NCBI RefSeq assembly: GCF_900209925.1
Contig: NZ_LT907978.1
Location: 101,001-165,000 of the forward strand
Source: Anaerobutyricum hallii
GTDB taxonomy: Bacteria > Bacillota > Clostridia > Lachnospirales > Lachnospiraceae
Reading direction: 5' to 3'
Length of the DNA stretch: 64,000 nucleotides
Part shown: one piece after another, positions 52,342-61,299 of the stretch
Layout: each line of letters opens with the position of its first letter
Numbering within the stretch: position 1 is the stretch's first letter
The notes under the pieces: generated by a model
The model's input: the letters and a program-made list of their open reading frames with translations, nothing else
Databases searched by the model: none
Told to the model about the DNA's origin: nothing
Program-made: the position numbers and the translations under genes

Positions 52342-53091
52342 ATGAAATTAATATCATGGAATGTGAACGGGCTTCGAGCTTGTGTAAAAAAAGGATTTGA
52401 GGACTTTTTTAAAGAAGCAGATGCAGATATCTTCTGTGTGCAGGAAACAAAACTTCAGGAAGGACAAATTGATTTTGCACCGGAAGGTTATGAATGTTAC
52501 TGGAATTATGCGGAGAAAAAAGGTTATTCAGGGACAGCAGTGTTTACCAAAAAACATCCAATAAAAGTGTGGAATGGAATCGGAATAGAAGAACACGATC
52601 AGGAAGGAAGAGTAATTACTTTAGAATTTGAAGACTTTTTCTTTGTTACAGTCTATACACCAAACTCCCAGTCTGAATTAAAACGTTTAGAATACCGTAT
52701 GAAGTGGGAAGATGACTTTAGGGAGTATTTACAGGAACTTGATAGAGAAAAACCTGTTATTATGACAGGAGATCTCAATGTGGCACATGAAGAGATTGAC
52801 CTTAAAAATCCAAAAACAAATAAAAAGAATGCCGGTTTTACGCAGGAAGAAAGAGATAAATTTACGGAACTTTTAAATGCAGGATTTGTTGACAGCTTCC
52901 GTTATCTTAATCCGGAACTTGCTGGTGCCTATACATGGTGGTCTTATCGTTTCAAAGCAAGGGAAAAAGATGCGGGCTGGCGTATTGATTATTTTGTAGT
53001 ATCTGAATGTTGGAAAGAAAAAATCCAGGATGCAGTAATCTATAAAACAGTGATGGGATCGGATCATTGTCCAATCGGATTAGAAATATAA
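52342..53091 (+). CDS. xthA: Exodeoxyribonuclease III (AP endonuclease)
   Basis: 249 aa. EEP fold with SWNVNGLRACVKKGF (Asn 7), QETKLQ (metal Glu about 35), GDLNVAHEEIDL (Asp/Asn), TWWSYR and the catalytic GSDHCPI. It cuts DNA at abasic sites and degrades 3' ends during base-excision repair. RBS AGGAG is 7 nt upstream. Gap to the S66 gene is 25 bases. Confidence 0.96.
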   Translation: MKLISWNVNGLRACVKKGFEDFFKEADADIFCVQETKLQEGQIDFAPEGYECYWNYAEKKGYSGTAVFTKKHPIKVWNGIGIEEHDQEGRVITLEFEDFFFVTVYTPNSQSELKRLEYRMKWEDDFREYLQELDREKPVIMTGDLNVAHEEIDLKNPKTNKKNAGFTQEERDKFTELLNAGFVDSFRYLNPELAGAYTWWSYRFKAREKDAGWRIDYFVVSECWKEKIQDAVIYKTVMGSDHCPIGLEI

Positions 53092-53093
53092 AG

Positions 53094-53114
53094 TATGCCG
53101 GGGCATTCTTGAAT
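53094..53114. repeat. Degenerate hairpin G near the xthA stop
   Basis: ATGCC/GGCAT with flanking TTCTTGA resembles the other family G hairpins; here it follows the exonuclease gene by 2 bases. Confidence 0.4.
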
Positions 53115-53161
53115 CTTAAGAGATAGGACGTGAAGGAATAGAGGAGGTTTAAGAGAAGGTT

Positions 53162-53686
53162 ATGGAAAAGATATTGATTGTCGTAGATATGCAAAAAGAT
53201 TTTGTGGATGGTTCTCTTGGAACGAAGGAAGCACAGTCTATTGTTCCAGCTGTTAAAGATAAGATCGAGAATTTTGAGGGGGACATTATCTTTACAAAAG
53301 ATACACACGAAGAAGATTATTTAAATACACAGGAAGGACAGAATCTTCCGGTAGTTCATTGTATCAGGGGAACGGTTGGACATGAGATTATAGAGGAACT
53401 TCAACCCTATACAAAAAGAGCATTAGCTATATTTGAAAAAGAAACTTTCGGTTCACGTAAATTGGCAGGCTTTTTAAAAGAACTTCATAAAGAAAAGAAA
53501 ATAGAGTCTATAGAGCTTATTGGATTATGTACAGACATTTGTGTTGTTTCGAATGCCTTGCTTATAAAAGCATTTCTGCCGGAAGTACCGATATCTGTAA
53601 CGGCTGGCTGCTGCGCAGGAGTTACACCGGAAAAACATAAAAGTGCATTAGAAACAATGAAATCTTGTCAAATAGAGGTGAGGTAG
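53162..53686 (+). CDS. Isochorismatase-family cysteine hydrolase (nicotinamidase-like)
   Basis: 174 aa. Catalytic triad candidates: Asp in VVDMQKDF (about 9), Lys in LAIFEKETFGS, Cys in IGLCTDICVVSNAL (about 124). Most short proteins of this type deamidate nicotinamide to nicotinate or cleave related amides. The ATG at 53162 lies 7 bases after GAAGG; another RBS (GAGGAGG) is 18 bases upstream. Followed by a perfect hairpin. Confidence 0.9.
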   Translation: MEKILIVVDMQKDFVDGSLGTKEAQSIVPAVKDKIENFEGDIIFTKDTHEEDYLNTQEGQNLPVVHCIRGTVGHEIIEELQPYTKRALAIFEKETFGSRKLAGFLKELHKEKKIESIELIGLCTDICVVSNALLIKAFLPEVPISVTAGCCAGVTPEKHKSALETMKSCQIEVR

Positions 53687-53688
53687 AC

Positions 53689-53730
53689 GAAAGCGAAGAA
53701 ACCACCATATATGGTGGTTTCTTCGCTTTC
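53689..53730. terminator. Perfect 20-bp hairpin between convergent genes
   Basis: Arms 53689-53708 and 53711-53730 are perfectly complementary with a two-base loop, 3 bases after the hydrolase stop. It has no long T run; it may stop transcripts from both sides. Confidence 0.8.
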
Positions 53731-53814
53731 TGTCTTTGGGGAGCGAGGGGATTCGGTTAGGAATCTTCTACTTGCTCTAAAGAGTAGTATGGGTCGGACT
53801 TTTTTGTTTTTAGA

Positions 53815-54876
53815 TTATGAATACTTCTTAATCAAATTCATTATAATAGGAATGGCTCTGTTGAGTTTACTTTCTTTTAAGGTCTGAATATATTCTTCAC
53901 GTTCATCATAAACATACTGCACTGCTTTTAACAAAGTGTTGCTTGTGAGTTCTTCTTCCTGAAGTACGTAGCTGTATCCGGACTTTTCGAAGGAAGCAGC
54001 ATTTAAAAGCTGATCTCCTCGACTCTGGGAGGCAGGAAGCGGAATCAGAATATTAGGCTTCTTAAGAGCAAGAAGCTCACAGATCGCATTCGCCCCGGCT
54101 CTGGAGATAATTAAATCTGTAGCTGCAAATAAATGTGTTAATTCTTTTTTTGCATATTCGAATTGCTTATAGCCCTTTGTACCATCGAGGGAAGCATCAT
54201 AGTGTCCCCGTCCGCATAAATGAATAATCTGGAACTGTTTTAATAATTCATTTAGATTCTCACGAATGGAATTATTAATTGCAACAGCACCGAGACTTCC
54301 ACCCATTACAAGAAGAACCGGTTTGGAATCATCAAATCCACAGAGACGCAGCCCCTCCTCTTTATTGCCGGAAAATAACTCCTGACGAATTGGAGAACCG
54401 GTTAAAACAGCCTTGCTTTCCGGGAGGTGTTTTAGTGTCTCAGGGAAGTTACAGCAAACCTTTGTTGCTGCAGGAATACAAATCTTGTTGGCAAGTCCCG
54501 GAGTAAGATCAGATTCGTGAATAATAACAGGTACATGCCGTCTTTTTGCTGCAAGAACAACGGGAACAGATACAAATCCACCCTTAGAAAAGACAATGTC
54601 CGGTTTTAATTTATGAATAATATGGGAAGCTTCTAAATAACCCTTCATAACTTTAAATGGATCAGAAAAGTTCTTAGGGTCAAAGTAACGGCGGAGCTTA
54701 CCGGAAGAGATTCCATGATAAGGAATTCCCATTTCCTCGATTAATCTTTTTTCGATACCGTTATAGGAGCCGATATACTGAATATCATATCCGGCTTCTT
54801 TTAAACTTGGAACCAGTGCCATATTTGGCGTAACATGACCGGCTGTTCCACCACCGGTTAAAACGATTCGTTTCAT
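53815..54876 (-). CDS. murG: Undecaprenyl-PP-MurNAc-pentapeptide GlcNAc transferase MurG
   Basis: 353 aa. GT-B fold with the N-terminal loop [45 protein letters not shown] and the C-terminal UDP-GlcNAc-binding [20 protein letters not shown] and [15 protein letters not shown]. It adds GlcNAc to lipid I on the inner membrane face to give lipid II. RBS AGGAGG precedes the ATG at 54876. It is not in a division-wall cluster here; a small TSCPD gene lies upstream on the same strand. Confidence 0.95.
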   Translation of the reverse strand: MKRIVLTGGGTAGHVTPNMALVPSLKEAGYDIQYIGSYNGIEKRLIEEMGIPYHGISSGKLRRYFDPKNFSDPFKVMKGYLEASHIIHKLKPDIVFSKGGFVSVPVVLAAKRRHVPVIIHESDLTPGLANKICIPAATKVCCNFPETLKHLPESKAVLTGSPIRQELFSGNKEEGLRLCGFDDSKPVLLVMGGSLGAVAINNSIRENLNELLKQFQIIHLCGRGHYDASLDGTKGYKQFEYAKKELTHLFAATDLIISRAGANAICELLALKKPNILIPLPASQSRGDQLLNAASFEKSGYSYVLQEEELTSNTLLKAVQYVYDEREEYIQTLKESKLNRAIPIIMNLIKKYS

Positions 54877-54916
54877 ACTTTTAAAACCCTCCTAAGATAA
54901 ATTAAAATCTAGAAGT

Positions 54917-55168
54917 CTATGCCTGCTGCTGTTTGTATGCAAGAAGAGCAAGGGCAAGCTGATCTGGACAGGATGTGCCTCTTCCACCACAGTCAATTCC
55001 CTTTAATGTGCTGATGATATCATCAATATTACGTCCTTTGCAAAGTGCGGCAACACCCTGAGTGTTTCCCATGCATCCGCCGATAAAACGGATTTCTTTC
55101 ACAATATTGTTTTCTACATCAAACTGAATCTCACGAGAACAGGTTCCCTTTGTCTTGTAACTATACAT
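54917..55168 (-). CDS. TSCPD-domain protein (TIGR03905 type)
   Basis: 83 aa. Conserved blocks GTCSREIQFDVENNIVKEI, FIGGCMGNTQGVAALCKG and CGGRGTSCPDQLALAL (T-S-C-P-D). The TSCPD domain is found as a single-domain protein and at the C-terminus of some vitamin B12-dependent ribonucleotide reductases; the function of the small form is unclear, and the Cys cluster suggests metal or redox binding. RBS AGGAGG. Confidence 0.88.
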   Translation of the reverse strand: MYSYKTKGTCSREIQFDVENNIVKEIRFIGGCMGNTQGVAALCKGRNIDDIISTLKGIDCGGRGTSCPDQLALALLAYKQQQA

Positions 55169-55556
55169 ATCGTGTTTCCTCCTGTATGTAAAAAATATTT
55201 TTCAAAAATTTAATGTCAGTATATCATCTTTTCATTTAAAAGAATAGAGAAAAAATGCCTAATTTGGGGTACTTGACGAAACGGAGAAAAGGCAATATGT
55301 AAAAAATGTGCTTTTTTTCTGTTTCCGTCTTTGACATCTTAAGTCAGGCGGTAATAATGGGGTAGTCAGCATTTAGATATCTCTGTCTTCCCTTTGGCAA
55401 ATTCCTAATGACGTGGAGGGGCAAAATGTGTTATAATGAGTCTACTTGTTTTGATGGCAGTTAAAATTCAAGTCGAGCAACCGCGAGACTTGGCGCGTGA
55501 TTCTGGTCAGCGTAAATAAAACATTAAGTATTAGAATAGTATATGGAGGAAAATTT
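55169..55556. other. Divergent intergenic region upstream of the nucleosidase gene
   Basis: 388 bases. A TATAAT at 55434-55439 with a poor -35 (ATGACG, spacer 18) is the likely nucleosidase promoter; a TTGACA at about 55332 might serve another start. Family H segment 55464-55515 lies in the leader. I see no other feature. Confidence 0.5.
55464..55515. repeat. Family H segment, inverted copy
   Basis: 52 bases that match, as reverse complement, 12801-12852 of the serS leader at about 48 of 52 positions. It sits just ahead of the RBS of the nucleosidase gene, the same relative place as in serS. Confidence 0.75.
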
Positions 55557-56261
55557 ATGGTTTGTATTGGTGTAATCGGAGCAATGGAAGAAGAGGTTTC
55601 CTCTCTCATTAATCAGATGGAAGATGCCGAGTCTAAAACGATGGCAGGCATGACTTTTTATAAGGGAACGCTTTGGAATCAGGATACCGTAGTTGTTCAG
55701 AGTGGAATCGGTAAGGTAAATATGGCAATCTGTACACAGATTCTTGTGAATATTTATGGTGTGGATATGCTTATCAACACAGGCGTTGCAGGTGGTCTTT
55801 ACAAAGATATTAATGTTGGCGATATCGTTATTTCAAGCGATGCACTTCAGCATGACTTTGATGTAACAGGTCTTGGATATAAAAAGAGTGTTATTCCAGG
55901 AATGGAAACATCTGTATTCACAGCAGATACGGAACTTGTGGAGATGGCGAAGGAAGCATGCGAGATCGTGAATCCGGAGATCCAGTGCTTTGTTGGAAGA
56001 GTAGTAACAGGAGATCAGTTTATCTCTGATAATGATACAAAGGCAGCACTTGTAAAGGATTATGATGGGTACTGTGCAGAGATGGAAGGTGCTTCCATGG
56101 CACAGGTTGCAACGCTGAATAAAGTTCCGTTTGTTATCATTCGTGCAATTTCCGATAAGGCAGATAACAGTGCACCGGTTGCTTACGAGACTTTTGAAGA
56201 ACAGGCGATCGTTCACACAGTGAAGCTACTGGCAGCTATGTTTCTTAAGATGTCCAAATAA
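55557..56261 (+). CDS. mtnN: 5'-Methylthioadenosine/S-adenosylhomocysteine nucleosidase
   Basis: 234 aa from the ATG at 55557 (GGAGGA upstream); a GTG start 20 codons earlier would translate repeat H. The core has GVIGAMEEEV (catalytic Glu 12-14), GIGKVNMAICTQILV, VNTGVAGGLY-like INTGVAGGLYKDINVGDIVI, CAEMEGASMAQVA (ribose-binding Glu) and the catalytic Asp in IRAISDKADNSAP. It splits MTA and SAH to adenine and the thioribose, part of methionine salvage. Terminator at 56286-56322. Confidence 0.95.
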   Translation: MVCIGVIGAMEEEVSSLINQMEDAESKTMAGMTFYKGTLWNQDTVVVQSGIGKVNMAICTQILVNIYGVDMLINTGVAGGLYKDINVGDIVISSDALQHDFDVTGLGYKKSVIPGMETSVFTADTELVEMAKEACEIVNPEIQCFVGRVVTGDQFISDNDTKAALVKDYDGYCAEMEGASMAQVATLNKVPFVIIRAISDKADNSAPVAYETFEEQAIVHTVKLLAAMFLKMSK

Positions 56262-56285
56262 GTCAGTTTCATAAAGAAGTATTCG

Positions 56286-56322
56286 AATCCCTTCTCTTTT
56301 TGACAGAGAGGGGATTTTTTTT
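56286..56322 (+). terminator. Terminator of the nucleosidase gene
   Basis: AATCCCTTCTCT pairs with AGAGAGGGGATT, followed by a run of seven T. Confidence 0.9.
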
Positions 56323-56426
56323 ACGAACGAATCCCCCTTTTCAAATGGATTTTCATTTTGTATAATTGGGGCACAATCCAGACAGAGCAAAGTGATTTCA
56401 CAAGGCAGAACGGGAATAGGTGAGTC

Positions 56427-56549
56427 ATGGCAGACAAGATACCGATTCGCAGATTGTTTCGGCTGGGGCCCGGCAATGAAACGTCCGTACATAATTCTGA
56501 CCGGAAAAAGAGTCTGCGCTGGACTGTATTATTTCTCATGTATTTGTAA
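56427..56549 (+). CDS. Possible 40-residue basic peptide
   Basis: An ATG at 56427 opens a 40-codon frame rich in Arg/Lys (starts MADKIPIRRLFRLGPG) and ending in a hydrophobic stretch (WTVLFLMYL). AGGTGAG lies only 2 bases before the ATG, which is too close for a strong RBS. It fills an otherwise empty 330-base gap. It may be chance. Confidence 0.25.
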   Translation: MADKIPIRRLFRLGPGNETSVHNSDRKKSLRWTVLFLMYL

Positions 56550-56591
56550 TTAAAATTATGAAAATGTTTGAAATATTTGGGAGGGAAGAAA

Positions 56592-57263
56592 ATGTTTGAT
56601 TTTATTCTTGGTAATACCGTTTTTACAAAAACAATCATGACCTGCTGTTTTATTGGAATATTAAGCTGGTCGGTGTTAACGATATCATACAGAAGCATGA
56701 TACGTGCGACATCGAGGATAGGGCAGACGAAGAAAAAGTGGCTTGTTTCTCTGAAAAAGAAGTATGAAGATTATCATGAAATGGATATCAAAGTGAATAA
56801 CGTGGAAACATTTGTGGACAAGTATTTTCGCAAAAAAAGAGTTTGTGGATTTCCTTGTGCTTTTTGGAGAACCTTATATCGCCTGGCAATAGCGGCATGC
56901 GCGATCACAGGGGCGGCAGGAGCGCTGGCTGTCTCACAGGGAGGAGGTGAACTTACCAGCGTAATTATTACTTACCTTACCGGGGTGATTGCTGCATTTA
57001 GTCTTATATTCCTTGATATTCTGCTCCGCGCAGATGCAAAAGAACACCGCATCATCATGAATATAAATGATTACCTGCAAAATGTTCTTGAGAACAGTAT
57101 TGCAGGTCAGGAAGTCGATTTGGAAAACGGAACGACAAGAGAACAGCGTCGCCGTCTTCTTCGTTATGCCAGAGAAAATACCAAAAAGAAAGCAAAGGAT
57201 GAGCCGGTATCTTTAGAAGAAAAGAAAGTGTTAGAAGATGTTTTGCAGGAGTTCTTTGCCTGA
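56592..57263 (+). CDS. Membrane protein of unknown family
   Basis: 223 aa from the ATG at 56592 (GGGAGGG upstream). TM1 about 10-30, a basic region with YRSMIRATSRIGQTKKKW, two closely spaced helices (about 88-108 and 115-140), then a long cytoplasmic-looking helical tail with LENGTTREQRRRLLRYAREN. The layout (membrane part with charged helices) resembles holin- or type II secretion-associated proteins, but I cannot name a family. Its end is 8 bases from the convergent deacetylase gene. Confidence 0.7.
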   Translation: MFDFILGNTVFTKTIMTCCFIGILSWSVLTISYRSMIRATSRIGQTKKKWLVSLKKKYEDYHEMDIKVNNVETFVDKYFRKKRVCGFPCAFWRTLYRLAIAACAITGAAGALAVSQGGGELTSVIITYLTGVIAAFSLIFLDILLRADAKEHRIIMNINDYLQNVLENSIAGQEVDLENGTTREQRRRLLRYARENTKKKAKDEPVSLEEKKVLEDVLQEFFA

Positions 57264-57270
57264 AATATTT

Positions 57271-58182
57271 TTAACCCTTTTTCAGATCAAATAAAGAGTG
57301 GAAGGTATATCCCTCTTGCTCTAAATTTGTAAGAACCGTATCTAAAGCTTCAGCGTTTGATTTTGATATATTATGTATCAATGGAATGGCACCGGGATGG
57401 ATATATTTTTCAAAGTGGTTGATGACATAATCACTGCCCGGTTGATTATCTACATCATAATCAAGATATGCCATACTCCAAAAAACAGTGGTATAACCGA
57501 CATCCTTTGTAATCTGAAGGGTACGTTCGCTATATTCTCCTTTTGGCGGCCGGAAAAAACGATCCATTTCGTATCCGGTCGCTTCTTTCATATAATTTGC
57601 ATTATCTGTAATTTCTTCACGAACTTTTCTTGAATCTGTTTCAGGCATACAAACATGATGGGAAGTGTGATTTCCGACAACATGCCCTTCTTTTTTCATT
57701 CTCTTAACGAGTTCAGGCTGATCCTCAATATAATGCCGGCACAGGAAGAATGCCCCGGGTGCTTTATGCTTCTTTAACACATCAAGAATAGATGCGGTAT
57801 AGCCGTTCTCATATCCACAGTCAAAAGTAAGAAAGACTGGCTTTTCAGCGCCCTTTAGATTTGTTTTTACATACCAGGCATCATAACGGGAAAGGTCTAC
57901 TTCCTCCTGTGCAGAAGGGGTTATATGGTTTTCTTCTCGTTTAATCCACCATGCCATTTTTTTATTAGGAAGCGTATCAGGATTAATAGAAGAAACAGCT
58001 TTATTTGGCTGCGTGGAAGTACCTGCTTCCTTCTGGACAGATTCCATAGAGGAACGAGTGGAAGAAGACTGTTTTGAAGAAAAATTGTTTTGAGAATTTG
58101 GATTTTTATTATGGGCAAAAGGATGACAGCCACACATTATGAAACAGGGAAAAATATAAAGAAAAAGAAGAAATTTTTTCAT
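57271..58182 (-). CDS. Polysaccharide deacetylase lipoprotein (PdaA type)
   Basis: 303 aa from the ATG at 58182 (GGGAG upstream). Lipobox about residues 14-19 (MCGC). A Ser/Asn-rich linker follows, then the NodB domain (about 105-300): motif 1 FLTFDCGYENGYTASIL (Asp; second Asp replaced by Cys as in PdaA), motif 2 GNHTSHH, motif 3 RFFRPPKGEYSER, motif 4 FWSMAYLDYD, motif 5 PLIHNIS. PdaA-type enzymes remove acetyl from N-acetylmuramate to form the muramic delta-lactam of spore cortex. It might serve spore wall or vegetative wall. Confidence 0.92.
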   Translation of the reverse strand: MKKFLLFLYIFPCFIMCGCHPFAHNKNPNSQNNFSSKQSSSTRSSMESVQKEAGTSTQPNKAVSSINPDTLPNKKMAWWIKREENHITPSAQEEVDLSRYDAWYVKTNLKGAEKPVFLTFDCGYENGYTASILDVLKKHKAPGAFFLCRHYIEDQPELVKRMKKEGHVVGNHTSHHVCMPETDSRKVREEITDNANYMKEATGYEMDRFFRPPKGEYSERTLQITKDVGYTTVFWSMAYLDYDVDNQPGSDYVINHFEKYIHPGAIPLIHNISKSNAEALDTVLTNLEQEGYTFHSLFDLKKG

Positions 58183-58248
58183 AAAAAGCTCCCGAAAAGA
58201 AAATCTTTTTATAATATATTTCTTCAAAAAATAAATATGAATATTTAA

Positions 58249-58821
58249 TTAGCTGACAAATATTTCAATTCCGATGGCGATCAGGATAATTCCACCGAGA
58301 ATTTGCGCTTTGTTGGATAATTTTGTTCCAAATTTTTTTCCGATAATTAATCCACCAATGCAGATAAAAAAGGTAACGATAGCAATGATCAGGGAAGCAG
58401 CAAGAGCCATGATCCAGTTATATTCTGCGATAGTAAAACCAACAGACAACGCATCAATAGAAGTGGCAATTCCCTGAACAAACAGTGCCCCAGGGCTGAC
58501 GGCGGACACTTCTTCTTTACAGTCGTTTTTTATACCTTCGATCAGCATCTTTCCACCGATAAAAAGAAGAAGAATCAATGCAATCCATGGAATAAACTTT
58601 TCAAATACATGAAAATACTCCGCGATCGTGTGTACGCAGAACCAACCAATCAGAGGCATAAGTGCCTGAAATCCACCAAATACTCCGGCAATTGTGCATA
58701 CACGCCCTTTGTTCATATGTGGTTCATTCAGACCATTTGCCATGGAAACAGAAAAAGCATCCATTGCCAGACCAATCCCAAGAAAAATGTTCGTAGTAAA
58801 AAATAGTAAGCTCCAAGTCAT
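58249..58821 (-). CDS. mntP: Manganese efflux pump MntP
   Basis: 190 aa from the ATG at 58821 (AGGAGGG upstream). Six membrane segments; the duplicated family motifs FLGIGLAMDAFSVSMANG (with the metal Asp) and VQGIATSIDALSVGFTIAEY (second Asp) are typical of MntP/YebN. It exports Mn2+. The gene stands behind a yybP-ykoY manganese riboswitch with its own promoter (58944-59179), which explains how it is induced by Mn2+. Confidence 0.93.
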   Translation of the reverse strand: MTWSLLFFTTNIFLGIGLAMDAFSVSMANGLNEPHMNKGRVCTIAGVFGGFQALMPLIGWFCVHTIAEYFHVFEKFIPWIALILLLFIGGKMLIEGIKNDCKEEVSAVSPGALFVQGIATSIDALSVGFTIAEYNWIMALAASLIIAIVTFFICIGGLIIGKKFGTKLSNKAQILGGIILIAIGIEIFVS

Positions 58822-58844
58822 TAGAAATCCCTCCTGTTTGTAAT

Positions 58845-58930
58845 ATGTACTCTTAAAGTCTTTTCTGCATGTGCTTTTGCAACTGACAAAAAATCTCAAA
58901 ACCAAGCACAAAAAGATTACGAGAGTGCAC
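58845..58930. repeat. Family E palindrome (E4), extended
   Basis: ATGTACTCTT at the left and GAGAGTGCAC at the right enclose AAAGTCTTTTCTGCATGTGC and AGCACAAAAAGATTAC-type halves. It is in the mntP leader, 24 bases upstream of the start codon and downstream of the riboswitch terminator. Confidence 0.65.
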
Positions 58931-58943
58931 TAATCATAATAAC

Positions 58944-59150
58944 GCAAAAAAATAAGCATAGCGATAAGCTATGCTCAGGTAATTATCATAAAAATATAAA
59001 AAGACCCCTGTATAGCTTATCACAGTTATACATGAGTCTCGCAATTTAAAACAAGCCAGGTGGATTAGATTACACCAGTATGTTGACTTGCTACGTTCCA
59101 ACGTATAAAAGAACGCTCGCTACTCCCTCACGGAATAATATCTGAGTGGA
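58944..59150 (-). ncRNA. yybP-ykoY manganese riboswitch with intrinsic terminator
   Basis: Read on the minus strand, the leader has GTGAGGGAGTAGC near the start (59135-59118), AAGTCAACATACTGG (about 59095-59080), a CCTGGCTTG block and GCGAGACTC (about 59043-59034), the conserved parts of this aptamer. Terminator stem 58956-58962 with 58968-58974, then a T run on the minus strand. Bases 59012-59021 are complementary to the terminator 5' half and can form the antiterminator. Mn2+ binding should allow mntP transcription. Confidence 0.88.
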
Positions 59151-59179
59151 AGTATAGCATATGGGGGAGAAATTATCAA
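59151..59179 (-). promoter_or_regulatory. mntP: Promoter of the mntP riboswitch
   Basis: On the minus strand TTGATA (59179-59174), 17-base spacer, TATACT (59156-59151), placed directly ahead of the aptamer. Confidence 0.78.
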
Positions 59180-59279
59180 TAACTTTTTCTCAATAAGGAT
59201 AACAATATTTAGGAAATTATATTTATCAATATTTGTAAATCAAAATCATACTATAGGTTATGCATATAGAGAAAAAGCG

Positions 59280-59549
59280 TTAATAATCTTCTTCAATAAC
59301 CTGAAAATCAAGATAGTCAAAATCAATGTGTTCAATAAAGTTATCCTGATAAAAACGAGTCCTTGCATGGCTGATAAATTCACGTTTATTCTTATCGAGC
59401 CACAGCGGTTTTTCAAGATCAAACTCATAGCAGGCACGTTCTAAACAATCATATACTTTGGCAGTGCGTGACATGGATATATCATAGTTTTCCATAACAG
59501 TATCTTTAAGCATATGATTTTTTTCAAAAAGTTTGCACCAGATTCTCAT
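59280..59549 (-). CDS. Conserved small protein of unknown function
   Basis: 89 aa from the ATG at 59549 (AAAGGAG upstream); a longer frame has no RBS. Rich in aromatic and charged residues (MRIWCKLFEKNHMLKD, YEFDLEKPLWLDKNKREF, DFDYLDFQVIEEDY), with no signal peptide or membrane segment. I do not recognise it. The clear RBS and the even amino acid use support coding. It is divergent from serC. Confidence 0.65.
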   Translation of the reverse strand: MRIWCKLFEKNHMLKDTVMENYDISMSRTAKVYDCLERACYEFDLEKPLWLDKNKREFISHARTRFYQDNFIEHIDFDYLDFQVIEEDY

Positions 59550-59764
59550 AAAAGCTCCTTTCTGGATATATAACATAGTAGAAATCAGTATTTCTGCCAG
59601 TGTAACGAATTTGAAAGCGTTTGTCAATTTCTAAGCGGAACTGCAGCTAAAGCGAGAGAAGGTTGAATTAAGGGGGAAATATTCAAAAAATTCGTGAAAG
59701 TTGTTAATTTTGAAGGGTTACAAAGTGAAAATTGCAAAAAAATGCCGATATTAAAAAAACACTG

Positions 59765-59792
59765 TTAACAATTCGTCAAAGTGTGTTATAAT
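59765..59792 (+). promoter_or_regulatory. serC: Promoter of serC
   Basis: TTAACA (59765-59770), 16-base spacer, TATAAT (59787-59792). The 70-nt leader shows no T-box or other named motif. Confidence 0.65.
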
Positions 59793-59868
59793 TCGTAAGT
59801 ATAACGCAGTAACGCGATAAACATTTATTTTAATTTTTAATAAATAGTACAAGGAGGATATGTTAAAA

Positions 59869-60951
59869 ATGGGAAGAGTATATAATTTCTCAGCAGGTCC
59901 GGCCGTATTGCCGGAAGAGGTATTAAGAGAAGCAGCAGATGAAATGTTGGATTATAAAGGCTGTGGAATGTCTGTTATGGAGATGAGTCATCGTTCTAAA
60001 GTCTTCGATGATATTATCAAAGAAGCAGAGCAGGATTTAAGAGACCTCATGAACATTCCAGATAACTACAAAGTTTTATTCTTACAGGGCGGAGCTTCAC
60101 AGCAGTTCTCAGCAATTCCTATGAATCTTATGAAGAACGGTGTTGCAGATTATATTGTTACAGGACAGTGGGCAAAGAAAGCATATCAGGAAGCAAGCCG
60201 TTATGGAAAAGCAGTAAAAATTGCATCTTCTGAAGATAAAACTTTCTCCTACATTCCAGACTGCTCCGATCTTCCAATTGATGAAGACGCAGATTACGTT
60301 TATATTTGTGAGAATAATACTATTTATGGAACAAAGTATAAAAAGTTACCAAACACAAAAGGTAAAACATTAGTTGCTGACGTATCCTCCTGTTTCTTAT
60401 CCGAACCACACGATGTAGAAAAATATGGTGTAATCTACGGTGGAGTACAAAAGAACGTAGGTCCAGCCGGTGTTGTAATCGTAATTATCCGCGAAGACTT
60501 AATCCGCGATGACGTAATGGAAGGAACACCTACCATGCTCAAATACAAAACACAGGCAGACAAAGATTCTCTTTACAACACACCACCATGCTATGGTATC
60601 TATATTTGTGGTAAAGTATTCAAATGGCTGAAAAAACAGGGTGGACTTCAGGCAATGAAAGAATACAACGAAAAGAAAGCCAAAATCCTTTATGATTTCT
60701 TAGACGAGAGCGAAATGTTCAAAGGAACAGTAGTAAAAGAAGACCGTTCCCTCATGAATGTACCTTTCGTAACAGGTGATAAAGAATTAGACGCTAAATT
60801 TGTAGCAGAAGCAGAGGCAAACGGTTTTGTAAACCTCAAGGGACACAGAACAGTTGGCGGCATGCGTGCATCTATCTATAATGCAATGCCAATCGAAGGC
60901 GTAGAAAAATTAGTAGAATTTATGAAGAAATTCGAAGCTGAAAACAAATAA
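59869..60951 (+). CDS. serC: Phosphoserine aminotransferase
   Basis: 360 aa from the ATG at 59869 (AGGAGG 11 nt upstream; ATG at 59860 is too close to it). Class V aminotransferase: VYNFSAGPAVLPEEVL at the N-terminus, FLQGGASQQFSAIPMNLM, the PLP Lys in GVQKNVGPAGVVIVI (about 196), and VGGMRASIYNAMPIEGVEKL at the C-terminus. It makes 3-phosphoserine in serine synthesis and acts in pyridoxine synthesis. serA is not in the window. Confidence 0.96.
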   Translation: MGRVYNFSAGPAVLPEEVLREAADEMLDYKGCGMSVMEMSHRSKVFDDIIKEAEQDLRDLMNIPDNYKVLFLQGGASQQFSAIPMNLMKNGVADYIVTGQWAKKAYQEASRYGKAVKIASSEDKTFSYIPDCSDLPIDEDADYVYICENNTIYGTKYKKLPNTKGKTLVADVSSCFLSEPHDVEKYGVIYGGVQKNVGPAGVVIVIIREDLIRDDVMEGTPTMLKYKTQADKDSLYNTPPCYGIYICGKVFKWLKKQGGLQAMKEYNEKKAKILYDFLDESEMFKGTVVKEDRSLMNVPFVTGDKELDAKFVAEAEANGFVNLKGHRTVGGMRASIYNAMPIEGVEKLVEFMKKFEAENK

Positions 60952-60972
60952 TATTTGTAGATTTCGCATAGA

Positions 60973-61090
60973 CGAAAAAAGAAAAAATACCATATCCCAT
61001 CTGCTCTGTAGTCGCGATATTTAAAATGCTCGTTCGCATTTTAAACACGCTCCGAAGCCGCATCTGGGATAGGGTATTTTTTCTTTTTTC
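60973..61090. repeat. Palindrome A6
   Basis: 118 bp; 26-base arms with one mismatch (60973-60998, 61065-61090); core and inner hairpin as in A1. It starts 21 bases after the serC stop. Confidence 0.87.
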
Positions 61091-61299
61091 TGATTATATC
61101 AAATTCCACTTTTCTGTTCTTTGGTTCTAGATGGAAATTAGTATTTAAATACAATGTACTTACAATTCGGCATAAAATTTTGTTTCAGCGGCTGACTGTT
61201 TTAATAACAAATTAGTTATTTGTTTTGGAAAGAGAAGGGGATTGCCCAGAAGAGTATGGTGAATCCCCATTCTTATCAACTGTGGATTTAGTATAATCA

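Noticed and set aside
56321..56698. Minus-strand open frame of 125 codons
   Set aside because: It runs through the terminator of the nucleosidase gene and overlaps the membrane protein gene; no RBS.
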